From assembly GCF_010994755.1 (NCBI RefSeq), contig NZ_WHSB02000004.1, positions 62,001 through 126,000 of the forward strand: 64,000 bases of DNA, read 5' to 3'. The position numbers were made by a program, and so were the translations under genes. The notes beneath the pieces are model-generated. The model searched no databases. It worked only from the letters and a program-made list of their open reading frames with translations, and was not told where the DNA came from. This document shows, piece by piece, positions 48,739-58,500 of the stretch (the first letter of the stretch is position 1; each line of letters starts with the position of its first letter). The stretch is from Shinella lacus (lineage in GTDB: Bacteria > Pseudomonadota > Alphaproteobacteria > Rhizobiales > Rhizobiaceae).

Positions 48739-49695
48739 TTAAAGGGACCAGGGGGCGAATTCCGGGGCGTTGACGGCGATCAGTTCGCGCTGTCCGGCGC
48801 GCGAGCGCGGGACAGCCGCTTCGACCACTTCATAAGCGGTGCGGTCGCTGAGCAGCGCCTTCAGCGCATAGGCGTTCATCTTGTGGCCGCCGCGATAGGA
48901 GCGGTAGCAGCCGATGAACTGCGCGCCGGCAAGTGCCAGGTCGCCCACGGCGTCGAGCGTCTTGTGGCGCACGAACTCGTCCTTGGCGTAGCGCAGGCCC
49001 TCGACGTTGATGACCGTGTTGTCGTCGGAGATGACGACGGAATTTTCCAGCGACGAGCCGAGCGCATGGCCGGATGCCCAGAGCTTTTCCACATCGCGCA
49101 TGAAGCCGAAGGTGCGGGCGCGCGACAATTCGTTGCGGAAGGTCAGCGGCGTCAGGTCGCCCTTCCAGGCCTGGCGGCCGATCAGCGGGCAGTCGAAATC
49201 AATCTCGACTTCGAATCGCGTGCCGTCATAGGGCGAGAACTCGGCCCAGGAGGCGCCTGCCTCGACACGGACCGGCTTGATGATTCGGATGTAGCGGCGC
49301 TTGACCGAAAGCGGGATGAGGCCGACCTGGTCGATCGCGTCGATGAAGGGCGCGGAGCTGCCGTCCATGATCGGCATTTCGGCGCCGTGCACTTCGATCA
49401 GCACATTGTCGAGGCCGAGCGCATAGAGCGCGGCCATGACATGCTCGACCGTGGCGATCGACGTCGTCGGCGAAAAGCCGAGAACGGTGCACAGATCCGT
49501 GTTGCCGACCTGCGAGGAGACCGCGCGATATTCGCTGACCGTGCCGTCGTCATGCTGGCGCTGGAAGACGATGCCGAAGTCGGCTTCGGCAGGATTGAAG
49601 GTGATCGACACGGCTGCGCCGGAATGGACGCCCGTCCCGGCAATCGTCACCGGGTGGGAAATCGTCGTCTGGAAACCGAGCATACCGATCGTCAT
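48739..49695 (-). CDS. lpxC: UDP-3-O-acyl-N-acetylglucosamine deacetylase
   Basis: This 318-residue zinc enzyme catalyses the committed step of lipid A synthesis. Zinc ligands align in TVEHVMAAL (His85) and FVRHKTLDAVGDL (His244, Asp248), with the catalytic histidine in SYRGGHKMNAY (His271). The N-terminus GFQTTISHPVTIAGTGVHSG is typical. ATG 49695 is nine bases after GAGG; ATG 49701, two codons earlier, is nearly as good. It follows ftsZ after a terminator and probably has its own promoter at about 49879-49907. Confidence 0.97.
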   Translation of the reverse strand: MTIGMLGFQTTISHPVTIAGTGVHSGAAVSITFNPAEADFGIVFQRQHDDGTVSEYRAVSSQVGNTDLCTVLGFSPTTSIATVEHVMAALYALGLDNVLIEVHGAEMPIMDGSSAPFIDAIDQVGLIPLSVKRRYIRIIKPVRVEAGASWAEFSPYDGTRFEVEIDFDCPLIGRQAWKGDLTPLTFRNELSRARTFGFMRDVEKLWASGHALGSSLENSVVISDDNTVINVEGLRYAKDEFVRHKTLDAVGDLALAGAQFIGCYRSYRGGHKMNAYALKALLSDRTAYEVVEAAVPRSRAGQRELIAVNAPEFAPWSL

Positions 49696-49752
49696 GTGCA
49701 TTCGCCTCGTCTTACTATCGGCTGATTCTTCGCCGACATCTTATTTCACGGC

Positions 49753-49785
49753 CCAAGGAAACCCTTGGCCGGGCGCGTTGCGCCC
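49753..49785 (-). other. Two small hairpins in the lpxC leader
   Basis: CCAAGG/CCTTGG (49753-49768) and GGGCGC/GCGCCC (49771-49785) form two adjacent stems in the region between the candidate promoter and the lpxC start. They would lie in the 5' untranslated RNA on the minus strand. No U-tract follows, so termination is not expected. Their role is unknown. Confidence 0.4.
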
Positions 49786-49878
49786 ACCGACAAAGTTCGC
49801 CCGAAAGTCTGGAGTGATTTGGTGCGTTCCGGCTTGCGCCGACGATCCGATTCCTGACTGGCCCCTGTGCCCACGCTG

Positions 49879-49907
49879 AATGTAGTAGGTCCCTCAGTGT
49901 CAGACAA
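49879..49907 (-). promoter_or_regulatory. Candidate sigma-70 promoter for lpxC
   Basis: On the minus strand TTGTCT (49907-49902) and TACATT (49884-49879) are separated by 17 bases, an acceptable housekeeping -35/-10 pair. It lies between the ftsZ terminator and the lpxC start, where a promoter is needed. Only the motif and position support it. Confidence 0.35.
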
Positions 49908-49976
49908 ATCACTGTTTCTTTCGCTTTGTTACGCTTGCTTCAGCCCCCAAGCCCTTGAAGATAAAGCACAATAGAA

Positions 49977-50002
49977 AATGCCCGGACCTGGATCCGGGCA
50001 TT
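49977..50002 (-). terminator. Rho-independent terminator after ftsZ
   Basis: AATGCCCGGA and TCCGGGCATT form a 10-bp perfect stem with a 6-base loop. On the minus strand it follows the ftsZ stop by 25 bases and is itself followed by TTTTCTATT. It closes the ddl-ftsQ-ftsA-ftsZ unit. Confidence 0.85.
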
Positions 50003-50027
50003 CTGTAACACGACCCTGCGGGCGGCC

Positions 50028-51752
50028 TCAGTTCGACTGGCGACGGAGGAACGCCGGGATCTCCAGCTGGTCGTCCTCGCCGAGTGCACGCGGCTGCGGG
50101 TTGACGCGGCCGTGGTCGTCGAGCTGGCCGCGACGCGGGGCGTAGAGGCTGGCTTCCGGCGAAAGCGGGCGGCGCTGCTGCTGGGCCGGTGCCGCCGGCT
50201 CCTGGGCGGCCTGCGTTTCCTCATGACGGCCGAGCGACGAGGTCAGGCGCTTCAAGAGGCCCATCGGACCACGCTCTTCGTGGTGCGAGGCGACCGGCTG
50301 CTGGGCCGAACGGTGGTCCATCTCTGCCTGCACGACCGGCGGAAAATCCTCGATCTTCGGCATGCGCATGGTCTGCGGCTCCTGGCGGATGATCGGAGCG
50401 GCAGGCTCGACGCGCTGCTGCATGACCGGAGCCTGCTGCACCGGCTGCTGCTGGACCGGGCGCTGCACCGGCGTTTCGGCCGGGGCGGAGAACAGGCGGT
50501 TCTGCAGGCGCGGCTCTTCCTGGATGGAAGCGACCGGCTGCTGCATCTGCGCCGGGCGGCTGACCGGAATGGCAAGCTCGCGCTCGAGGCTCTCTTCCGA
50601 GGCGCGGATGGCTTCGGCGATCGGATCGACCATGGGCTGCTGGACGACCGGCTGCTGCATGACCGGCTGCTGGGCGACCGGCTGGGGAGCGGGTGCCACG
50701 GCCTGGACCGGAACGGCGGCGGACGGGCGAACTACCGGCTTGCTGAGGTTGCGAAAGTCAGCATTACGTGCAGCCACCTCCGAGGCCGCGCGGTCGATAC
50801 CGGTTGCAACAACGGAAACGCGGATCAGGCCTTCGAGCTCTTCATCGAAGGTAGCGCCGAGTATGATGTTTGCGTCCGGATCGACTTCCTCGCGGATACG
50901 GGTTGCGGCTTCGTCGACTTCGAAGAGGGTAAGGTCACGGCCGCCGGTGATCGAGATCAGCAGGCCCTGCGCGCCCTTCATCGAGGTTTCGTCGAGCAGC
51001 GGGTTGGCGATTGCGGCTTCAGCGGCGGCCATGGCGCGGCCTTCGCCCGAAGCTTCGCCCGTACCCATCATGGCGCGGCCCATCTCGCGCATCACCGAAC
51101 GGACGTCGGCGAAGTCGAGGTTGATCAGGCCTTCCTTGACCATCAGGTCGGTGATGCAGGCGACGCCCGAATAGAGCACCTGGTCGGCCATCGCGAAGGC
51201 GTCGGCGAAGGTGGTCTTGTCGTTGGCGATGCGGAAGAGGTTCTGGTTCGGGATGACGATCAGGGTGTCGACCGACTTCTGCAGTTCCTGGATGCCCTCT
51301 TCGGCAAGACGCATACGGCGGCCGCCTTCGAAGTGGAACGGCTTGGTGACAACGCCGACGGTCAGGATGCCCTTGTTGCGGGCGGCCTGGGCGACGACCG
51401 GAGCCGCACCGGTGCCCGTGCCGCCGCCCATGCCGGCGGTGACGAAGCACATGTGGGTGCCGTTCAGGTGGTCGATGATCTCATCGATGCACTCTTCGGC
51501 GGCAGCGCGGCCGACTTCCGGCTGCGAGCCGGCGCCGAGACCTTCGGTGACGGCGACACCCATTTGGATGATCCGCGTCGCCTTGGTCATGGTCAGCGCC
51601 TGGGCGTCGGTGTTGGCAACGACGAAATCGACGCCTTCCAGGCCCGCGGTGATCATGTTGTTGACGGCGTTGCCGCCGCCGCCCCCGACGCCGAAGACGG
51701 TGATGCGGGGCTTCAGCTCGGTGATGTCCGGCTTCTGGAGCTTGATAGTCAT
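50028..51752 (-). CDS. ftsZ: Cell division protein FtsZ
   Basis: This 574-residue tubulin-like GTPase forms the division ring. The GTP-binding [12 protein letters not shown] (GGGTGTG at 109-115) and the NTDAQAL and [12 protein letters not shown] regions are intact. Unlike E. coli FtsZ (383 residues) it has a tail of about 240 residues rich in Q, P and V, with short repeats such as [10 protein letters not shown], and it ends in the conserved peptide [13 protein letters not shown] long tail is usual in rhizobial FtsZ1. ATG 51752 follows AAGGAA. It is 97 bases after ftsA and ends in a strong terminator. Confidence 0.98.
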   Translation of the reverse strand: MTIKLQKPDITELKPRITVFGVGGGGGNAVNNMITAGLEGVDFVVANTDAQALTMTKATRIIQMGVAVTEGLGAGSQPEVGRAAAEECIDEIIDHLNGTHMCFVTAGMGGGTGTGAAPVVAQAARNKGILTVGVVTKPFHFEGGRRMRLAEEGIQELQKSVDTLIVIPNQNLFRIANDKTTFADAFAMADQVLYSGVACITDLMVKEGLINLDFADVRSVMREMGRAMMGTGEASGEGRAMAAAEAAIANPLLDETSMKGAQGLLISITGGRDLTLFEVDEAATRIREEVDPDANIILGATFDEELEGLIRVSVVATGIDRAASEVAARNADFRNLSKPVVRPSAAVPVQAVAPAPQPVAQQPVMQQPVVQQPMVDPIAEAIRASEESLERELAIPVSRPAQMQQPVASIQEEPRLQNRLFSAPAETPVQRPVQQQPVQQAPVMQQRVEPAAPIIRQEPQTMRMPKIEDFPPVVQAEMDHRSAQQPVASHHEERGPMGLLKRLTSSLGRHEETQAAQEPAAPAQQQRRPLSPEASLYAPRRGQLDDHGRVNPQPRALGEDDQLEIPAFLRRQSN

Positions 51753-51849
51753 TGCAGTGTTCCTTTCGTTTCCGGCCGCTTCGCCCAGCCGGTCTATTCC
51801 CAAAACTCAGATGTCGGTCTTTCCCGGCACTACGCCGCCGGGAAACCCG

Positions 51850-53181
51850 TCAGAAACTTTCCTTCAGCCACTGGCCCATGCGGGCGATACGGCCGTTGCC
51901 ACCCGTGAGCTGCGAGAGCATGCCGCCCTGCACAGCGTGTTCTTCCAGTTCCGCTACCTGCGGATAGATCATCAGCCCGACCGCCGTCGAAAAGGCCGGT
52001 CCCTTCGCCGCCGTCGGCAGGCCGGACACGCCGAGCGGGCGGCCGATGCGGACGTTGCGGGCGAGGATGCGGCGGGCCACTTCTGGCAGGCCGGTGAGCT
52101 GGCTGGCGCCACCCGTCAGCACGATGCGTTTTCCGACGATCGGCGAGAAGCCGGATCGCTGGATGCGGTCGCGGATGAGCTCGATGGTCTCTTCGATGCG
52201 GGCCCGCACGATGCGCGACAGCAGCGCGCGTGGCACATGGGTCGGCTGGTCGCGGTCGTCGTCGCCGATCGGCGGGACGGTGACGATATCGCGGTCGTCG
52301 CTGGCGTTCGGCAGCGCCGAGCCGTGTACGACCTTGAGGCGTTCGGCATCCTCGATGCGGGTCGAAAGGCCGCGCGCAAGGTCCGTGGTGACGTGGTGGC
52401 CGCCGAGCGAGACCGCATCGGAATGCACCAGCTTGCCTTCGGCGAACACCGAGATCGTCGTCGTGCCGCCGCCCATGTCGATGCAGGCGCAGCCGAGTTC
52501 GACTTCGTCGTCAACGAGCGCCGAAAGGCCGCTCGCATAGGGCGTCGCAACCATGCCCTCGACGGAGAGGTGTGCACGATTGATGCAGAGTTCGAGGTTC
52601 TTCAGCGATGCGCGTTCGGCGGTCAGCACATGCATGTCGACGCCGAGCACGTCGCCGAACATGGAGAGCGGATCGCGGATGCCGCGTTCGCCGTCGAGCG
52701 AGAAACCGGTCGGCAGCGAGTGCAGGATGGCGCGGTCCTGGCGCAGCGACTGCTGGCCGGCCACCGCAAGCACCTTGCGCAGGTCGTTCGCATCGACTTC
52801 CTGGCCGCCGAGATCGATGGTCGCGGTGTAGACGTCGCTCTGCAGGCGGCCGGCGGAGACGTTGACGATCAGGCTCTCGATGGTGAGGCCGGCCATGCGC
52901 TCGGCCGCATCGACGGCAAGCCGCACGACGCTTTCAGCCGCATCGAGATCGGTGATGACGCCGTTCTTCACCCCGCGGGATTTCTGGTGGCCGATGCCGA
53001 TGACTTCGACATTGTGCGTGCGGCCGGGCAGGATCTCGCTCTCGGCGCGCGGCGTCAGCCGGCCGATCATGCAGACGACCTTGGTGGAGCCGATGTCGAG
53101 GACCGAAACGACATGCGCCCGCTTGGAGGAAAGCGGCTTCAGGCGCGGCAGGCCAAAATGGGACGAACCGAAAATGCTCAT
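51850..53181 (-). CDS. ftsA: Cell division protein FtsA
   Basis: This 443-residue actin-like ATPase tethers FtsZ filaments to the membrane. Conserved parts are VVSVLDIGSTKVVCMIGR, GVKNGVITDLDAA, ACIDMGGGTTTISVFAEG and IVLTGGASQLTGL. The C-terminal RMGQWLKESF is the amphipathic membrane-binding helix. The ATG at 53181 overlaps the ftsQ stop by four bases. The order ftsQ-ftsA-ftsZ is conserved across many bacteria. Confidence 0.97.
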   Translation of the reverse strand: MSIFGSSHFGLPRLKPLSSKRAHVVSVLDIGSTKVVCMIGRLTPRAESEILPGRTHNVEVIGIGHQKSRGVKNGVITDLDAAESVVRLAVDAAERMAGLTIESLIVNVSAGRLQSDVYTATIDLGGQEVDANDLRKVLAVAGQQSLRQDRAILHSLPTGFSLDGERGIRDPLSMFGDVLGVDMHVLTAERASLKNLELCINRAHLSVEGMVATPYASGLSALVDDEVELGCACIDMGGGTTTISVFAEGKLVHSDAVSLGGHHVTTDLARGLSTRIEDAERLKVVHGSALPNASDDRDIVTVPPIGDDDRDQPTHVPRALLSRIVRARIEETIELIRDRIQRSGFSPIVGKRIVLTGGASQLTGLPEVARRILARNVRIGRPLGVSGLPTAAKGPAFSTAVGLMIYPQVAELEEHAVQGGMLSQLTGGNGRIARMGQWLKESF

Positions 53182-54098
53182 GTGCGCTTCGCTGCCTTCT
53201 TCAGGTCCTTTGCCCTCTGCTCGACCGCCGCATTGCGACGTTCCAGCGCCCCTTCCGTCAGACGGACCGTCGTGCGGTCTTCCAACCGCAGGTCGACCGC
53301 CGCGATATCCCGCTCCAACAGCCCCTGCTCCGCTTCCAGCGTCGCCAGCACGTCCATGGCGCGCGGCACATTGTGTTCCGGCAGTTTCACGACGATGCCG
53401 TTGTCGAGGCGCAGGTCCCAGCGGCGGCCGGCGACCCGGATATAGGCCTTCACCCGCGTCTTGATTTCCGGCCAGCTCTCGAATTCGGCTGCGAACTCCG
53501 CCGCCGCCGTCTCGGCATCTCGGCCGACGAACAGCGGCAGCGTGGAAAACTTGTTGTCGCGCAGCGGCGCGATCACGCTGCCGTTCTTCTCGATCAGCGA
53601 CAGGTCGGTGCCGTGCTGCCAAATCCCGAAGGCTTCACGCTCGTTGAGCGTGATCTCGATGGTGCCCGGATAGACCTTGCGGACCGAGGCATCCTCGACC
53701 CAGGGCAATTCGATCAGCTGCTTGCGCGCTTCGTTGACGTCGAGCGCGACCAGCGAGGTCGTGCCGTCGAGGCCGAGGCGCTCCAGGATGTCGATTTCCG
53801 AGGTCTCGTTGTTGCCCGAAACCTTGACGTCCTCGATGGCAAAGCCGATTGCCGTCGTGGAGGCCTGGGCGACATCCTGCGAGTGTCCGCCGAGCGACAT
53901 GCCGTAGAGACCCGTGGCGCCGAGGAAGAGCGCGGTCGCGACACTGCCGGTGTGGCTGGGAATATAGATGCGGCCGGCCGCAAGGCTGACCAGGAAACGC
54001 ACGATCCGGCGCAGCGGGCGTGGCAGCACGCGACCGGCTTCCGTATCCGGAAGTCCGACGGGGCGCACCCTGCTCTTCTTGACGCTCAACGCAAACAC
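53178..54098 (-). CDS. ftsQ: Cell division protein FtsQ
   Basis: This 306-residue bitopic protein has a basic cytoplasmic start, a weak membrane helix (about 44-66, [20 protein letters not shown]) and a periplasmic POTRA domain ([20 protein letters not shown]) followed by the FtsQ beta domain. I chose GTG 54098 because GGAGG lies seven bases upstream; GTG 54119 has no such site. It overlaps the end of ddl by 13 bases, so the two are coupled. It recruits later divisome proteins. Confidence 0.92.
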   Translation of the reverse strand: MFALSVKKSRVRPVGLPDTEAGRVLPRPLRRIVRFLVSLAAGRIYIPSHTGSVATALFLGATGLYGMSLGGHSQDVAQASTTAIGFAIEDVKVSGNNETSEIDILERLGLDGTTSLVALDVNEARKQLIELPWVEDASVRKVYPGTIEITLNEREAFGIWQHGTDLSLIEKNGSVIAPLRDNKFSTLPLFVGRDAETAAAEFAAEFESWPEIKTRVKAYIRVAGRRWDLRLDNGIVVKLPEHNVPRAMDVLATLEAEQGLLERDIAAVDLRLEDRTTVRLTEGALERRNAAVEQRAKDLKKAAKRT

Positions 54099-55012
54099 GA
54101 CGCGTCCTCCACCATCCACCGCAAGAATTCACCAAAGGAATGGCCGGCATGAACGGCCATTTCGGGCACCAGGGAGGTAGGGGTCATGCCTGGCTGGGTG
54201 TTGATCTCCAGCCATACAAGCTCGCCATTCTCGGAGAATCGATCGTCGTAGCGGAAGTCGGAACGGCTGACGCCACGGCACCCGATCGCTTGATGCGCCT
54301 TGAGGGAGAGTGTTTGTACTTTTTGGTAAATATTCGGTGAAATTTGCGCCGGGATGACGTGTTTCGAGCCGCCTTTCACATATTTGGAATCATAGTCATA
54401 GAAGGCGTGGCCCTGCGGCACCACTTCCGTGACACCAAGCGCGACATCGCCCATGACGCCGCAGGTGAGCTCGCGGCCATAGATGTAGCGCTCGACCATG
54501 ACGCTATCGCCGTAGCGCCATTCCGAGGACGTGATGATCTGCGGCGGATGTGATTGGTCTTCCTTGACCATGACCACGCCGAAGGACGAGCCCTCGCGCA
54601 CCGGCTTCACCACATAGGGCGGCTTCATCGGGTGGGCGGAGGTGAAATCGAAACGGTTCATCAGCCGCTGTTCGGCGATCGGAATGCCGGCCGCCTTGGC
54701 GATGATCTTCGCCTGCGCCTTATCCATGGCGAGCGCGGAAGCGAGCACGCCGGAATGGGTATAGGGGATTTCGAGAAATTCGAGGATGCCCTGGATGGTG
54801 CCGTCCTCGCCGAAGGGACCGTGCAGCGCATTGAAGGCGACGTCCGGCTTCAATTCGCCCAGCACGCTTGCAATGTCGTGGCCGACATCGACGCGGGTCA
54901 CCTGGTAGCCCTCGGCCTCAAGCGCGTCGGCGCAGGCGTTGCCCGACGAAAGGCTCACCGGCCGTTCCGACGAAAAACCACCCATCAGCATCGCGACATG
55001 CTTCACGCTCAT
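54086..55012 (-). CDS. ddlB: D-alanine-D-alanine ligase
   Basis: This 308-residue ATP-grasp ligase makes the D-Ala-D-Ala dipeptide of peptidoglycan. Motifs are [60 protein letters not shown] and [15 protein letters not shown]. It is the first gene of the ddl-ftsQ-ftsA-ftsZ run. The usual neighbour murB is more than 3 kb away because a transporter and two aquaporins are inserted between them. ATG 55012 has a G-rich ribosome site. Confidence 0.97.
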   Translation of the reverse strand: MSVKHVAMLMGGFSSERPVSLSSGNACADALEAEGYQVTRVDVGHDIASVLGELKPDVAFNALHGPFGEDGTIQGILEFLEIPYTHSGVLASALAMDKAQAKIIAKAAGIPIAEQRLMNRFDFTSAHPMKPPYVVKPVREGSSFGVVMVKEDQSHPPQIITSSEWRYGDSVMVERYIYGRELTCGVMGDVALGVTEVVPQGHAFYDYDSKYVKGGSKHVIPAQISPNIYQKVQTLSLKAHQAIGCRGVSRSDFRYDDRFSENGELVWLEINTQPGMTPTSLVPEMAVHAGHSFGEFLRWMVEDASCLR

Positions 55013-55120
55013 AGAACCCCCAACTTAAGTCCCAACACTGCCCCTCGTCGCTTGTGCGGACCTGATTTGCGTCTGCGGTCCGACTCGGCGAACGAGATGG
55101 GATCACTAGAGCGTCATTAA

Positions 55121-55137
55121 GGTTAATGAAGCGTTTA
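55121..55137 (-). promoter_or_regulatory. CtrA-box-like sequence upstream of ddlB
   Basis: On the minus strand TAAA-CGCTTCA-TTAACC matches the CtrA consensus TTAA-N7-TTAAC with one mismatch in the first half. It lies about 110 bases before ddlB. CtrA controls division genes in Caulobacter and other alphaproteobacteria. The rest of the 430-base gap (55013-55442) between ddlB and the transporter shows a few short inverted repeats but no gene or recognisable RNA. Confidence 0.4.
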
Positions 55138-55442
55138 CTTTCGTTAACCGGACGCGACCGTGAGAAAATTTTCCTCGGGCCGAATCAAGTCACGCTTCGA
55201 TTCTCTCTCTGGAATCAGAGAGTTGCGAAGTGTGCAAGAGGATGGCCGAAACCGGGACGCGAGAGCGGGTGGTAAACGCGGCCGCGAAGCCTTGGTAAAT
55301 AAGGCGGCCGCGCGGGCGCACGAAAAGTACGATTTTCCGCTCTTTCGGGCACATTTATTGTTTCATCGACCAGTCGGTTGGCGTATTAGCCCCCTGCTGC
55401 CTCCCAAGACGGCAAGGAAAAACAATCAAAAAGGCACCCACG

Positions 55443-56747
55443 ATGAGCGATTCAATCGCATCCGGGTCGCCGACCGCGACGCATGCCAACCGCGCCGGGC
55501 TTAACTCCCCGGCGCGTGTTCTCTTTGCAAGCCTGGTCGGAACGACCATCGAATTCTTCGATTTCTACGTCTACGCCACGGCCGCCGTGCTGGTCTTCCC
55601 GACGCTGTTCTTCCCGAACAGCGATCCGACGACCGCACTTCTCGCGTCCTTCGCGACCTTCTCCATCGCCTTCTTCGCCCGCCCGCTTGGCGCCATCGTC
55701 TTCGGCCATTACGGCGACCGCGTCGGCCGCAAGACGACGCTCGTCGCGGCGCTTCTGACCATGGGCGTCTCGACCGTCATCATCGGCCTGCTGCCGTCCT
55801 ACGAGACGATCGGCGTGCTGGCGCCGCTGCTGCTGGCACTCTGCCGCTTCGGCCAGGGCTTCGGGCTTGGCGGCGAATGGGGCGGTGCCGTGCTGCTCGC
55901 CACCGAAAACGCCCCTCCGGGCAAGCGCAGCTGGTACGGCATGTTTCCGCAGCTCGGCGCACCGGTCGGCCTGTTCCTCTCCTCCGGCGTCTTCTGGCTG
56001 CTGCTGCATGTCATGTCGCAGGAATCGCTGCTCGCCTGGGGCTGGCGCGTGCCCTTCATCGCGTCGATCGTGCTGATCGCCGTCGGACTGTGGGTGCGCC
56101 TGTCGATCACCGAGACGCCGGCCTTCCAGAAGGCCATCGAGAAGCAGGAGCGCGTCGAAGTGCCGGTCGTGGAGCTCTTCCGCAACCACAAGCGCAGCCT
56201 CGTGCTCGGCACCTTCGTGGCGCTGGCGACCTTCGTGCTGTTCTATATCGGCTCGGCCTACCTTCTGTCCTACAACATCAAGGTGCTCGGCATCCCCTTC
56301 GTCGAGGCGCTGGAAATCCAGCTCGTCGGCTCGGTGCTCTTCGGCATCTTCATCCCGATCGCCGGCAAGCTGGCGGAGAAATTCGGCCGCCGCGAGGTGC
56401 TGATCGCCACCACGGTCCTGATCGGCATCTTCTCGTTCTTCCTGCCCGGCCTGATGACGAGCGGCGAAACGGCGATCTTCATCTTCGTGGTCCTCGCCAT
56501 GGCGCTGATGGGCATGACCTACGGCCTGATCGGCACGGCGCTTGCCGCCCCCTTCCCCACGAAGGTGCGCTATACCGGCTCGTCGATCACCTTCAACTTC
56601 GCCGGCATCTTCGGTGCGTCGCTCGCGCCTTACATCGCGACGTGGCTGCAGGCGAATTACGGCATGACCTATGTCGGCTATTACCTCGGCATCGCGGCAC
56701 TCATCACGCTCGCCTGCATCCTGCTTTCGGGCAAGGAAGAGGTCTGA
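55443..56747 (+). CDS. MHS-family (ProP/ShiA-like) proton symporter
   Basis: This 434-residue transporter of the major facilitator superfamily has 12 predicted helices. The MHS signatures are VGTTIEFFDFYVYATAAVLV, RPLGAIVFGHYGDRVGRKTT and GFGLGGEWGGAVLLATENAP. Members import organic acids, betaines, proline or shikimate with protons; the substrate here is not resolved. It is the only plus-strand gene within the dcw region, placed between ddlB and the aquaporins, and it ends in a bidirectional terminator. Confidence 0.93.
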   Translation: MSDSIASGSPTATHANRAGLNSPARVLFASLVGTTIEFFDFYVYATAAVLVFPTLFFPNSDPTTALLASFATFSIAFFARPLGAIVFGHYGDRVGRKTTLVAALLTMGVSTVIIGLLPSYETIGVLAPLLLALCRFGQGFGLGGEWGGAVLLATENAPPGKRSWYGMFPQLGAPVGLFLSSGVFWLLLHVMSQESLLAWGWRVPFIASIVLIAVGLWVRLSITETPAFQKAIEKQERVEVPVVELFRNHKRSLVLGTFVALATFVLFYIGSAYLLSYNIKVLGIPFVEALEIQLVGSVLFGIFIPIAGKLAEKFGRREVLIATTVLIGIFSFFLPGLMTSGETAIFIFVVLAMALMGMTYGLIGTALAAPFPTKVRYTGSSITFNFAGIFGASLAPYIATWLQANYGMTYVGYYLGIAALITLACILLSGKEEV

Positions 56748-56765
56748 GCCTTCCAAGATTGAAAA

Positions 56766-56797
56766 ACCCGCCGCGGCAACGCGGCGGGTCTTTTTTT
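56766..56797. terminator. Bidirectional Rho-independent terminator
   Basis: ACCCGCCGCG and CGCGGCGGGT form a 10-bp perfect stem with a GCAA tetraloop, followed by T7 on the plus strand and preceded by A5. It can end both the MHS transporter gene and the convergent aquaporin gene at 56807. Confidence 0.93.
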
Positions 56798-56806
56798 GCC
56801 CTGCGA

Positions 56807-57493
56807 TCAGTCGTCTTCGCCGACGATCTTCCAGGCCACGGCGCCGATCACCGCGCCGACGATCGGCGCGAGCCAGAACAGCCAGAGCTGCGACAGCGCC
56901 GCCGTCTCGGCGAAGAGCGCCACGCCCGTGGAGCGCGCCGGGTTGACCGAGGTGTTCGTCACCGGGATCGACACGAGATGGATCAGCGTCAGGCTGAGGC
57001 CGATGGCGATCGGCGCGAAGCCGACCGGCGCACGGCCATGCGTCGAGCCGAGAATGATGATCAGGAAGAACGCCGTCAGCACCACTTCGGCAACGAGCGC
57101 CGCCGTCAGCGAGTAACCGCCCGGCGAAAGCTCGCTATAGCCGTTAGAGGCAAAACCGCCCGCCTGGAAACCGGTCTTGCCGGAGGCGATGAGGTAGAGC
57201 ACGCCAGCGGCCACGACCGCACCCACGACCTGCGCCACGATATAGGGCACGAGGCTTGCGGCCGGGAATTTGCCGGCAACCGTCAGGCCCACGGAAACCG
57301 CCGGGTTGAAGTGCCCGCCCGAAATGCCGCCGACCGTATAGGCCATGGTGAGAACGGTCAGGCCGAAGGCGAAGGAGACGCCGACATAGCCGATACCGAG
57401 GCCCGGGAAAGCGGCGGCGAGCACGGCACTGCCGCAGCCGCCGAAGACGAGCCAGAACGTGCCGAGAAATTCGGCAGAAAGTTTTTTAAACAT
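56807..57493 (-). CDS. aqpZ: Aquaporin Z, orthodox copy
   Basis: This 228-residue six-helix water channel has both NPA boxes, at 63-65 (HFNPAVSVG) and 184-186 ([11 protein letters not shown]). Its predicted aromatic/arginine constriction is Phe43, His172, Thr181 and Arg187, the same set as in E. coli AqpZ (F43, H174, T183, R189), so water selectivity is expected. ATG 57493 follows a GGGGG-type site. It lies 169 bases after a closely related second copy, and the two share most of their sequence. Confidence 0.95.
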   Translation of the reverse strand: MFKKLSAEFLGTFWLVFGGCGSAVLAAAFPGLGIGYVGVSFAFGLTVLTMAYTVGGISGGHFNPAVSVGLTVAGKFPAASLVPYIVAQVVGAVVAAGVLYLIASGKTGFQAGGFASNGYSELSPGGYSLTAALVAEVVLTAFFLIIILGSTHGRAPVGFAPIAIGLSLTLIHLVSIPVTNTSVNPARSTGVALFAETAALSQLWLFWLAPIVGAVIGAVAWKIVGEDD

Positions 57494-57662
57494 GAGAGCC
57501 CCCTATTCCAAGCGCGGCTGGAGCAGCGCCAATCGCGCAACCATCGCGCGATTTGAATAGGTGTCGCTAAACTTCCCTGAACGGAAGCTGAATGAAAATG
57601 GAAATCTGCACGATTTCTAATAATCATACAATTCCCGTCATGCGGTCGTTTCTTCCGTGCGC

Positions 57663-58349
57663 TCAACCGTCCTCGCCGACCACCTTCCAGACCACCGCAC
57701 CGATGACCGCGCCAAGCATCGGCGCCAGCCAGAACAGCCACAACTGCGACAGCGCCGCCGTCTCGGCGAAGAACGCCACACCCGTCGAACGGGCCGGGTT
57801 CAGCGAGGTGTTGGTGATCGGGATCGAGACGAGGATGATCACCGTCAGGCTGAGGCCAATGACGACGGGCGCTATGTCCTTCGTCGCGCGGCGATGGGTC
57901 GAGCCGAGGATGATGAAAAGGAAGAGCGCCATCAGCACCACTTCGGCGACGAAACCCGCCGCCAGCGAATAGCCGCCCGGTGAAAGATCGCCGTAACCGT
58001 TCGAGGCGAAACCGCCCGGCTGGAAGCTCGCCTTACCGGACGCGACGAGAAAGAGTACGGCCGCCGCCGCGGTCGCCCCCGCGACCTGCGCCAGGATATA
58101 GGGCAGGATGTGGCGGGCCGGAAACTTGCCGGCAACCGCCAGGCCCACGGAAACGGCCGGGTTCATGTGCCCGCCGGAAACGCCGCCGATCGCATAGATC
58201 ATCGCCATCAGCGCGAGGCCCGCGGACAGAGAAACGCCGAGCAGGCCGATACCGACCTCCGGAACGGCGGCAGCCAGCACGCCGCTGCCGCAGCCGCAAA
58301 AGATCAGCCAGAAGGTGCCGATGAACTCGGCAGAGAGTTTTTTGAACAA
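57663..58349 (-). CDS. Aquaporin paralogue with altered selectivity filter
   Basis: This 228-residue channel is clearly homologous to the next gene over its whole length, with both NPA boxes at 63-65 and 184-186. Its constriction differs: position 43 is Ala ([10 protein letters not shown]) instead of Phe, and 172 is Ile (VIILVSIP) instead of His, with Thr181 and Arg187 kept. An A-I-x-R filter is wider and recalls plant NIP II channels for boric acid and other small solutes. I chose TTG 58349 because GGGGG lies six bases upstream and the length then equals the paralogue. Substrate is inferred only. Confidence 0.9.
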   Translation of the reverse strand: MFKKLSAEFIGTFWLIFCGCGSGVLAAAVPEVGIGLLGVSLSAGLALMAMIYAIGGVSGGHMNPAVSVGLAVAGKFPARHILPYILAQVAGATAAAAVLFLVASGKASFQPGGFASNGYGDLSPGGYSLAAGFVAEVVLMALFLFIILGSTHRRATKDIAPVVIGLSLTVIILVSIPITNTSLNPARSTGVAFFAETAALSQLWLFWLAPMLGAVIGAVVWKVVGEDG

Positions 58350-58500
58350 GAAATGCCCCCATCCACCCCGCACAAGCAGGGTGCGTCGCGCACAGGATGC
58401 GCGATCTCACACAGTTTTTGAGATACTTGCCTGATGGGGGAGAGGGAGTGGCGCGACGTTCGAAAAACGCCCGCGAACTCCCCAGCAAGGGTACGACGTA

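Noticed and set aside
55013-55442. A riboswitch or small gene in the 430-base gap upstream of the MHS transporter
   Set aside because: Only short inverted repeats are present, no conserved aptamer pattern, and the open frames there lack ribosome sites.
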